Assembly: GCA_013350335.1 (NCBI GenBank)
Contig: CM023534.1
Span: 4,030,001-4,094,000 of the forward strand
DNA from: Chimonanthus salicifolius
Taxonomy: Eukaryota; Streptophyta; Magnoliopsida; Laurales; Calycanthaceae
DNA length: 64,000 nt
Reading direction: 5' to 3'
The notes beneath the pieces were generated by a model. The model worked only from the letters and a program-made list of their open reading frames with translations. It was not told where the DNA came from and searched no databases. The position numbers and the translations under genes were made by a program. Below, in pieces: positions 35,501-47,500 of this stretch; position 1 is the stretch's first letter, and each line of letters starts with the position of its first letter.

Positions 35501-38500
35501 AAGGATTGGAGATCTCTCCAGGTAGTATAGGTCAATCAATCACCTACAATTTGCGGATGATACGTTACTGTCCTGTGAAGCATCTAGTGAGGAGCTTTTT
35601 GGGGTAAGAGCGGTTCTTAGGTGCTTAGGAACTGGTATCGGGACTGAGAATAAATCTAGGGAAAAGTAATATCATTGGCTTGGGGGTTGAGGTGGAGGAG
35701 CTTGAAGAGTTGGCTAAAGAGATCGGTTGTCGTGTCGGTATAATCCCATTCACATACCTTGGTTTGCCAGTAGGTGTGAATCCGAGATCCAAAGTGTTTT
35801 GGGAACATGTACTAGAAAGGATATAAAAAAAGTTGAATGCATGGAGCAAATCCTATCTCTCTTTGGGTGGTAGATTGATTCTTATTAAATCGTGTCTGGT
35901 GAATCTCCCCATCTACTACCTTTCCTTGTATGAAACTCCTAAGGGGGTGGCAAAAAGGTTAAAGAAGATTCAAAGAGATTTCTTGTGGAAGGGAAAGAGA
36001 ATACGAGAAAAATCCACCTAGTGAAATGGGAAGAGGCTAGAGACATGAGGGAGAAGGGTGGATTGGGGATCTACATTATAAGAGATAGAAATCATGCCCT
36101 ACTGAGTAAGTGATTGTGGAGATTCGCCTCGGAAAGGGAGGCCTTGTGGAGAAAGGTTTTAATAGTGAGGTATGGTGTGGGTGACCATGGGGGTTGGAGG
36201 TTAGGTAGTAGAGCTGCTTGGGATAGATCGTCGGTAGTGAAAGCTATGATGAAGATTGGTGAAAAGTTGGGGAAGCGTTTCAAAAAGGGATTAGGATGAT
36301 GGTTGGTAATGGTAGAAGGGTGTTGTTTTAGAGAGACACTTGGGTGGGGGAGAGACCTTTATTGGAAGTTTTTTCCCTGACTTTTTAGAGTGGTTTAAAA
36401 TCGGGATGCTTTGATCAATGATTACTATAGCGAGGTCAATGATACATCACAGTGGTCAATCTCTTTCGGGAGGATTTTGAAGATGGTATCCACCAAGTTT
36501 TGATCTGAATCCTAAGCGATACCAGATTGTGGATTGAGGATGAGGAAAAGTGGATCTGGTCCATGGAGTCGTCAGGGTCTTTCTCGGTTAAATCAATCAT
36601 TCGTTCGGCATATGCAACAAATTTGTACTCATCTTCTATTTGCAATCTGGCTTGGAACAACTTGATCCCCCCTATAATCCAATTCTTTATGTGGACGGCA
36701 TTGAAAAAGATGATCCTTGTCAAACACAATCTCAAGAGAAGGTGCGCTATTCCGGATAAGGAATCCATTAGTGTGTCCTTTATGCAAAGTTGAGGAGGAA
36801 ACAATTGACCACTTGTTATGCAATTGTCGTTTCACATGGGTGGTTTGGTATTCATTCTTGAGGCTGTTTGAGTGTTCTTGGGTTCTAAGTAGTGGGTGGA
36901 GGATTTAATTGAGTCTTGGATGGGGAGTCCCTTTAGAGGGAGACATAGAGTGGCTTGGAAAATGGTTCCGTTCACTGTCTCGTGGGCTATTTGGAAAGAG
37001 CGCAATGGGAGGATCTTTGAAGGAAAGAGGGGAGACCCTAGAGATGTGTTTGAGAGGGCAAAATGGCAAGTGATTGAATGGTTGTCTGTGTGTAAGGAGT
37101 TTCGGGGTCTTGCACTTGAGGTTTTTTACTTGTCTTGAGATGGGTGTATGAAAGGAGTTGGTAGAGCTAAAAAGAGATTGGCCAAGTGGGTTGTGCCTCC
37201 CTTAGACTCATGTAAATTCAATGTTGATGGGGCGGCAAGGGGTAAACCTAGAGCCGGCAGAAATAGGAAGTGACATGACGATAGGGGTAGAATGTTAGCA
37301 GTTTTCTCCGAATCAGTTGGGTTGATGGAGTCTAATGAAGTTGAACTAAGGGCAATTAGGAGAGCACTTCAGGTTTGGTCTGGGTTTATGTGTGGTTACC
37401 TCATTATTGAAGGTGACTCAGCTAATGCCATCTCTTGGGCTAGTAATAGAAAATTCTCCTGTGAAGGCTGATTGGTATTGCTAGGGACATTCGGAGGTTG
37501 TGTAGGCTTGGTGGTGTCTCTTTCACTCATACACTTCGATCAGTAAACTGTGTTACAGACTTCGTGGTGAAAGCTAGTCTTCAATTACAAAGTCCTTTGG
37601 AATTTTTCTCATGTCACCAGCTTTGATGACTTGGGGATTGGGGGCTTCTTTTGAATCTTGTGTTGGGTGGTTTTTGTTGTATTTTTTTTTTTTATTTATT
37701 TCTTCATTTTTCTTGTTCTTTTTTGTTTCTTTTCCTTATCATCACTGAGTTTATATCTCCTATACTCGGATCCCTTCTCTTGTACTTATTTCTTATCTTA
37801 ATGGTATTAAGTCGTCAATGTTCCAAAAAAAAAATTGACTTCTTATTAACTCAGGAGTAGAGAGAAATTAGCCTTTTGTGGGCTTTCTGTGGCTTCGCCT
37901 AATTTTTAGCTATTTCCCCTCGCTCCTTAACCCCCCCACCTTTCTTTCTCCCAACACACATTGGCCCACCTACCCAAACTATTGACCTTGACCTTCATTG
38001 CATATGGGAGTGACTTGGGATGGGAGATTGATAATGCTTAGGATGCAAAGCAGTTATGTATGTATGTATGTATGGATGTATGTAATATGTATACATGTAT
38101 TTGAATAATGCAAACAAGGTGATTTGTGAAATGCATTTTATTATATCATTTTCTTCATATCCAGCGAAGTCTATTTAGAAAAAAAGGAAGATTTTATTGG
38201 TTTGAGATTATTACAACATTTTCTTTTTGCATTTTTTAAAAATTGTTCTGAATTATTTGAAGGCTCCTAGAACACTTATTAAATAGCATGGTACCAAAAA
38301 GAAAATTTTGAACATGCTTCATAAACGAAAGATGAAAAAGAAGGTGAAAGAACTTTCAATGATTTAATGTTTTTGTGCTTTGTTTCATGCTTTCTCAAGG
38401 ATGTGAGTTATTAATACCTATCCAGGTTTAGGTTGGCGTCCAAATTTAGAAACTTATCCATTGTCAAGCCCCTTTAGATTTCAAAATAAACCTTTCTCCA

Positions 38501-41500
38501 GCATTGTAACGATCCGTCCCTCTAGCACAATATTGTCCGTTTTGGGCTTTAAAAACTCTCACTGCTTTGCATTGGGCCCAAGTGTCACCCTTAGGCCCAA
38601 AAGGCCTTGTACTAGAAGGGAGGGGTGCTCCCTCATATAATCCACCACGTTTCCCCTCCCATAGGCGGTATGGGACTTTTTCCCCCTTTTCCCATTGCCG
38701 CCTTCACACAGAAGGCCCCTCTTGGGGGCAGGGTATTATAATCTAATCCCTTTAAAACCAGAACCGTCCCCGGGTTTGTCACACCACACAGGTAGTGAGC
38801 CCACACATGCAGAGAGTTGAACCTTTCTCTGATACCATTTCTAATGACCGGTCCCTCTAGCACAATATTGTCCTCTTTGGGCTTGAAAACCCTCACGGCT
38901 TTACATTGGGCCCAAGTGCCACCCTTAGGCCCAAGTGCCACCCTTAGGCCCAAGTGCCACCCTTAGGCCCAAAAGACCTTATACTAGAAGGGAGAGGTGC
39001 TCCCTCATATAATCCACAACTTTTCCCCTCCCATAGGTGGTATGGGACTTTTTTCCCCTTCTCCCATTGCCCCCTTCACACAGAAGGTCCCTCTTGGTGT
39101 AGGGTATTACAAGCATCATGCAATCTAGGAAAAAGAATAATTATGTTTGGGAGAGAGAGAGAGAATCTAGTGCAAGGAATGTGAGTCCTGTATTTTGAAC
39201 AATCCACCATCCACGCTGTGCAAATTCCTTGTCAGATCTTGGATGACTGTCAACCCCATAGCAGTGTGTGTTCGTGTGTGCTTGTGCATATATGTGCATG
39301 CTGTGTGTGTGTGAGAGAGAGAGCATCCATTCTCTACACTTTCATCATCAGATGCTTACAACTATAAACCCCATAGCTTTGTCCTTGTGTTTTCACATGT
39401 GAGCTTCTGAATGTCTGAGCTTGTGTTTATGTGCATGTGTGGATGTATGCATTTCTATGTGTATGTGCAGTTGTGCATGGTGTGTGCATGCATGTGGATT
39501 GGATTTTTGTGCCTTTCTGTGTGTATGCGCAGTTGTGCATAGTGTGCATGCATGTGGATTGGATTGTTAGTTTTTTTAGCTGCAACAAAGTGGAAGCGGA
39601 TTGGTAGGTTTTTTTAGCTGCAACAAAGTGGAAGCGGATTGGTAGGTTTTTTTAGCTGCAATAAAGTGGAAGGAGCTTTCTTCATGCATTTCTTGTGGGG
39701 TTAAATGTAAGTGTATAGGACAAGGAGAAATGTTAAGAGATCATTAAGAGAATGTTGATCTCTGTTTTGTTTTTTTTTTTTTTTTTGAGTGGTAATGAAT
39801 AGAAACAAATTATATTAATAAAAGAAATATGCACATGAGACGGCATCGATGGTTCTTAAAGACTTAAACCAAAGGGTGCCAAGAAATGTTGATCTCTCTT
39901 TCTGAAAGGGATTATATCATAAAGAATACAAAAGAGGGGGGAATCCATGTTTAAACACAAACAAGAGTTAGATGACTGAACTACTCTTCGGTGATCAATA
40001 CATCAATAAAATTCCACAAAGAGAATATTTTCTCCTTATAGCTTAAAATTAATATTCCTTGGGGAGAAAGAGTGCCTGTACTAAATTAAGTAGTGCTTAA
40101 TGCTTAACTGTAGATCCCTCAGGAAAAAAAAAAAAATGTATAAAAACATCTCTCAAGAAGATAGTGTGAGTAATGCTTTTAAATGTAGATGGATTTTTGG
40201 AGAGAGCTATTTACTTACCTAGATGGGTTTTTTGTGAGAAAGCTTTTTTTGGTTATCTGCCCTTTTTTGTCTTGCATTTACATTGATTTGAGAGATATCC
40301 TAGTATTTGTTATTTCTACTCCTTTTCTCCTTGCACATGAATCTAGTTTAATTAGTTTGACATGATATGCCTGTTAGGTTGCAAAATTGGATGACATTAT
40401 ATCTGAAAGAGGAGCTTGTGGAGTTGGTTTCATTGCAAATTTACAGAATGAGGCATCGCATGGGATAGTTAAAGATGCTCTCGCAGCTCTAGGTTGTATG
40501 GAACATCGTGGAGGCTGTGGAGCTGATAATGATTCTGGTGATGGTGCTGGAGTGATGACTTCAATTCCATGGGATCTATATAACAACTGGGCTAATGAGC
40601 AGGGCCTTGCTTCTTTAGACAAATTACACACTGGTGTAGGAATGGTTTTTCTTCCCAAAGATGAGAATTATATGAAAGAAGCCAAAACAGGTAGTTCTTT
40701 AAGGATTTTATTTTTCTTGAGTGGTGTTTTTTGTTAGAACTTTTTAACTATAATGATCTTAGTTCTTAAAGAGGATCAAGTTCAGCTGGTTTTTGATGCA
40801 GTAGTTCAACTTTTGCTTTCATGGAACTTTTTGGCAAACTTATGTATGTGGTGAATGGTTAGATAAGTAGAGTTTTTTATAGATGCATACCACCAAAAAA
40901 TCACTATGATTTGAAGATCATATGCATAACAAGACAAGCCTCCAAAACAAATGGGTAGATTGAATTGGGTTCAACTAGAGCAGGTATCCTGGTGTCTTCT
41001 TGATAAAGTTGAAAGAATTGGATAGGTGGTGAAGAGGAAAAGTTGTCAGGTGTGTCATGTGCTGAGATCTGGGAATGAAAAGGTGATGAAGGACAAGATA
41101 GGTACTCCACACCTTTCTTAGTCTTCAATGCACTAATTTGAATTTCATACCTTGAAGATTCAAATCAGCCCCTCTCCTAGATGTTGCTACTTGCGAGTCT
41201 AGGTTTCAACTAGTCCAATGAACCTAGTTTCAGCTTGCTTGTATTAAATTAAAACCAATGCAAATCCAAATTGTCCAATCAGAGTTACACACTTAAAATA
41301 CTGAAATAAAAATGGAAAATGCATACATTAACTTAATTCAAACAAAAGAAAAACAAGAATTCGATTGGAGAACTTGGCAAAAATTGAACTTTCTTTTATT
41401 TCCTTTGCTTCCTTTTTCACATCTAAGTTTGTTGGTTTACAATGGGCCATTAGGCCTCTATTTATAATACAAAATGAGTCAAAATCCTGATGTTGCCCAA

Positions 41501-44500
41501 GGTAACAATATCACATATGTGCACATATTGTTAGCAATAAAGATTCCAAATCCTGTATGCCTCTGGAGTCCTATTCTCAAGAGGTTTTGATGTGGCCATC
41601 TCTGGCCTGATTGGAAAATTTAAAGGCTTTGAAGATCAAGTGGAAGATTTGATTGACGAATGGGCTTGGCAATTCTACAAGGGTTATGATCGAGGAACAT
41701 GAAGCCAAGATCATCAAGATAGCCCATAAATTAATTCGAATAGAAGCTCATGGACGTCGGCCTAATCAAAGTAAATGAAGATAAAATTGTGGAATTGACT
41801 CTTGAATTCTCATGATAAATTTTATGGTGGAAAAAGAAGCCCCTTTAAGAGTCTATATGGGTCTAATTGTGCAAACTGAAGAGCTTATTTGATGGATATA
41901 TGGGTTAGGGCCCTGTTTAACATGTTTTGGGCCTCCGAAGCCCACATTTCATGGCCCATTAGCTAGGCTTAAGGAGGAGTGATGCGAAAGAGGAGTAAGA
42001 GAGGATAGAGCTCTACATTTATATCATATGGATCCTATCTCCATGGAACCAAAATGGAAGAAGATACCTTTTCTTTAGAATGCATGGGCACCTACATTAA
42101 GCAAGGGTAATCTCCAAAAGAAGTCAAAGCAATCTTGTCCATCCACATGTCACAAGAAATCTCTCCAAATTTGTCCATGGCTTGTTAGTGGACACACACC
42201 ATTTATTTTATTTAATTTTATGGATGTAATAATGTGACTTGGCATGCATACAGTGGTTGAGTTTAAGATGGAAAACTAGAGAAAGGAATGTATGGGTGTA
42301 TGTGGCTAGGATAGATTGAATTTTCAATTTTATTTGATAGCCAAGCTCAACTATAAATTGAGGACTTGGACCTCCAATTTGTACAAATGCAATAAAATCA
42401 AAGTTTGAGCTTGGTTTTCTCTCCAATTTTGTTGAATTTTATTTTGACTTAATTTCAACATATTAATTGTCTTTAAATTCTTGCTTTCAATTTTCGATTA
42501 TGTTATTTTAATGGAATTTGTGTTGGCATTTGTAATTAATTTTGTGTGAATTTAAATTGAAACGAAGTCTACGTCAAATTTTATTCTGTAGAGAATTGTT
42601 GACCTAGGTGATATTAAATAGTGAGATACAAAAGCATGAAGGGCCGTGTATAAGAGAATTATACATGCCCCTCACTAAGAGAGAATACAATAGTAGTGTG
42701 AATAGAAATAGAAGATAGATAACAAAATGAGACCTCAGTCCCATACAACACAAGTGAATCTATAGGATGTGGTTCGAGGGTAAGTGCTCTAGAACGAGGA
42801 GACCCTCAAACCCCTACTTCCTGCGAAGACTGAAGGGAGAACACTTCCACTGCTGCTTGTGATTTTTGTACTCCAACCTTGGCTTGGAAGTCAACCACAT
42901 GGTTCATTGAACAAGCAACATGCACGGAACAGATGACTCCATTCCTACACAATTCCTTATATGTTCCTAATAGTGTTGACCAATTTTCAAGGAGGCTTCT
43001 TCTTTTCACTAGCCCAAGCGATTGCATTAGCAGAATCGCCTTTGATAATGAGGTTGTCATTCCCAAACCTATTCCAAAGATGGGCTGCATGCCTAATCGC
43101 CCTTAGTTCTACCTCATTGGACTCCATAACCCTTACAAGTTTTGAGAAGATTAGTGGCATCCTACCCTTGTCATTATGAAGGACCCCTCTTATCCCTGTT
43201 GGGCTAGATTTGCCCTTGGCTGCACCATCAACATTAAATTTATAAAAGTCTTCTTCAGGTTTCATTCATTCCGCGCTAGTCTTCCTACCTTCTTTTACCC
43301 CCTTTCATGCATCCTCCCCATGGCAAGGTAAAAATCCTCAGGAGTGCAGCCAATGAATTCCTTGCAGAGAGCTAGCCAACAGATGAGATTCCACTTTGCC
43401 TTTTCAAAAACCTCCCTTGCCAACCCCGACTTGTCTTAAAAAATCTATTATTCCCATCCTTCCAAATTGCCCAAATAATTGCCTCATGGATCAACCTCCA
43501 AGCTACCCATCTCCTTCCTACAAAATACCCCTTGTCCATTCTATCGTGACCTTCCCTATCGTGTTGTTTAGGACCCATGGACACTCCACACCAAGTTAAG
43601 GAATAATTGCAAACCCCTACAGGGAGTGCTCATTTGCATATCAAGTGGTCCACCGATTCCTCCTCCCCGCCAGAGAGAACTAGGTGTGAAACTCGGGCCG
43701 GGTTTTGGCCCGAACCCGCATGACCCGACCCGAAAATCACGCGGGTCTGGTCAGAGCATCGGGTAGGGTTGAGAAGTCAGAAACCTGTATTGAATTCAGG
43801 TCGGGTTGGGTTGAGAGATTTTTAAGTAGACCCGACCCGACCTGATCAAACCCAACCTGACCCAGTAAAAGGTAGGCTAAAGTAGGTTCAAAATGTGGGT
43901 CGGGTCGGGTCAAGACATCCAACCCGGGTCGGGTTGGGTTCCATATATTAGTAACTCGGGTCGGGTTGGGTTTTAAAAAACCCGACCCGAACCAGCCCGA
44001 TTTCATCCTTACAGAGAACATACACCTTTGAGGACTCCTCCCGTAAGAGGCCTCTATTCCTTAGGTTACACTTGACCAAGATTTTACCTCTAATTGCTAC
44101 CCACATGAGTACTGGTTCCTCTAATCGATTTTCGGAGACCAGTATAAAATTGGGCTGATTTGAGATTAGTGATTGGGTGATCGGTTTCATTTTTTTTTTT
44201 TTAGTTGTAATAAGATGATAATGCATTAATAAGAAAATGTAAGTTCAAGAGTATGAAGAAACAAGAACGGCTTAGGAGATGTAAACCTTGAGAAGGAGAA
44301 AAGAAAATACAAAACAACCCAAACCAAATAATCAAACCGCCGAGAAAACACAACCAGTCCATGAGACACATCTAATACAATCAAGACAACACGTATAACT
44401 CCTCCCACTCCGTAAGTCACAGATAGAAAACACCATGGGATGATGAGTTTACTCCATGTTTCGTGAAGAAATATGTTTCTTCGTTAACCGATCTACTGAC

Positions 44501-47500
44501 TTGTGAGAAGGATATCTCTTGGCTAGTGAGTAATGCCCTAATCTCTCCCTCACCACTGCTGTTACTCTCCGAGGAGGTCGTTTCGTTCCCATTATCTACT
44601 TAATTGCATTGTCGAGCTACTTTCAATAACCAATTTTCCTAGTCCCAGAGAAAACCAGATAGTCAAAGCTCTTCTGATACTAAGAATTTCCGCCTCATTG
44701 ATTCTTTTTGACCATCTGATTCGAAGAGAACAACGAAAGATTTTCCAGTATGATTGCGTAAAACCCCACCGATTCCTGCCAGCCCCGATTTTCCCCCAAC
44801 AACTTTGTCTACTTAAATTTAAAAGTGCCTTGCAGTGGAGGGGACCATGTGACTAAGGTTTTAGCCCTTCTATGTCCTCTAGCTAAAGAACCCTCCCATG
44901 ATTGATAGAAATCCGATAATTTGTGTCCCTTGAACTCCTTCCTGGATAAGAGCCATACACATAGCCTCCATTTAGCCTCATGGAGAATCTTAATAACCTT
45001 TGATGCCTTCGGTTGAAATATCCTTGCATTCCTCTCGTTCCAGATGGTCCATAGGATCGTTGCATGAATTGTGCTCCAGACTGCCTTTGTCTTGGGATTG
45101 AGGCAAGGAAGGGACCAAGATCCCATCACTCCCACACAAGTCTTGTCTAAGACCCACGGGATTGCCATTAGGTTAATAAAATATGCCCAAAATTGACCCG
45201 CGACAGGGCAACATAAAAAAGGATGATCTGCATCCTTCTCCGCAAGACCGCATAAAGTGCATTGGAGGTCTTCCTCTGGATTGAGTAAACCTCTTATGCT
45301 TAATTCCATTTTGTTAAGTGTCTTACCTTTTAAGACACTCCACACAAAGGCTTGTACTCTTGGGGGAGCTACACTCTTCCAAGTCAAGCAAAAAAGGGAG
45401 GTCCCAATTTTTTCGTGACTGACTCTATCAACAACTAATTTGATTGAAAAAGATCTAGATGAATCGCCAATCCAGATCAGTTCATCTTCTTCCTCTCTGG
45501 ACAGTGTGGAATCTCCCAGTAAGGCTAAAAGCTAAGGGTTCAAAGCCTCTCGGTTTCGATTTCTTTCGCTCTCTAACTTTGATTTCTTAGAGAGGCAAAA
45601 TTGCATTTTTATTTTTGGATTTGGGTCATTGGACTTAACCTCCAATCATTCAAATTGGAGCCTTTGGCCGAACCCATACTTGTGGCTGAACCTTATTTGT
45701 GTTTGCTTTGAAGTTAGCTACATCAAGTTTGCCTTTGTTTGAGAGTCTATGTAGAATTAAGTATAGAAGTCCTGTAAAACTGTGGTGTGAGAGTTGTGGA
45801 GACTCTTTGGTCGATTGTTTATTTATTGGTGTATGATATAAATTAATTTAATGAATTGAATAATTTTATCATGGTATCTAATTTTAACACATTTCTTTTG
45901 AGTGGACAAGTATAAATCAGAAGGTCAATTTGGGATAGGATAAAGTCACTGATGATCAAAGTGTGATGATGGTGATGCCCATGTTTGCTTAATGTACTAA
46001 ATCTAGATGTATATAATTTCGCAAGAAATGAATTGCCATGAACTTATACTGCCTTGCAATCACAACCCCTCTTGGACATAGATTGAAATGGATTCACCTA
46101 AGCAGTTATGCTTTCATTTTAGAAACCTTCTTGTTTGTTCAATTGTCAAGACCACTTCATCATAACAGTTCTAGCAGTAGTGAACTATGTATATATTACT
46201 TTCTACTAAATTATAGTAAAACCATATAATTTTTTAGCAGTAACAAAGACAAATTGTATTAATAGAGAAATAAATAGTATAATTACATCAAAGCAAAAGA
46301 GGGTCTATAAGGTCTAGACCCTAAAAAACACACATAAGAAGAGCAGAAAAACAAAGCATCTGTGTAACAACTGCGATCAGCTGAGCATCAATCCTACTCG
46401 AACTTTTCCATTTAACTCTATCAACGACCATATTGGCTGCTACCCCACAATCAACATGCAAAACAATGTGTTTAGCAATTGTCATATCAATTGCACAACC
46501 TTCTTTGTTCTGTGCTTTATGCAACTGTCCATTTACTGTATAGTTCACAAGTGCTGCAGTGAGTCCATTTGCTTGTCCTTGTTTTCATCACCAGAGTGAG
46601 ACCCAACAATCTCTTTGCTTTTACTTGTTTGTTTTGAAAATAACAATTGATTATTTGCAGTCATTATAAATACTTTTACACAAGAAGGTTTGGAGGTTCT
46701 TGGATGGAGACCTGTTCCTGTAAATACATCTGTAGTTGGTTACTATGCAAAAGAAACCATGCCCAACATTCAGCAAGTGTTTGTTAAAGTATCAAAAGAA
46801 AACAACATTGATGATACTGAAAGAGAGTTATATATCTGCCGTAAGTTAATCGAAAGAGCAACAAAGCCAGAAAAATGGGGTGATGAGCTATATTTCTGTT
46901 CATTGTCAAATCAGACGATCGTTTACAAGGGTATGCTCCGCTCAGAAGTTCTGGGGCAATTTTACTTGGATCTCCAGAGTGATCTTTACCAATCTCCATT
47001 TGCCATTTATCATCGAAGATTCAGCACAAATACTAGTCCTAGATGGCCTCTTGCACAGCCGATGAGGTTACTTGGTCATAATGGAGAGATTAATACAATT
47101 CAGGTTTGATTTCTTCTATGCTATTTGTTGGACTATTTCAATGACCTTTGTATCTTTGGATATTCATTATATATCATGTGATGGGCTATGCTTAGGGAAA
47201 TTTGAACTGGATGCAATCCCGAGAGGCATCACTCAAGTCGCCTGTTTGGCGTGGACGTGAAAATGAAATTCGCCCATATGGCAACCCAAAGGCATCGGAT
47301 TCAGCAAATCTTGATAGTGCGGCAGAAGTATAAGCCATCCCTATTCTTATATTTAGCCAAGTTATTTGGAGCTTCCTTTTAGTGCTTTGTTAATTGTGGT
47401 CCATCTGGATTCTTGTGCTGTTCTCTGATTCTTCTTACTGTGATTGATTTTTTCCCCTATCTTTATTGTGAACAGTTGTTACTAAGAAGTGGCCGTAGCC

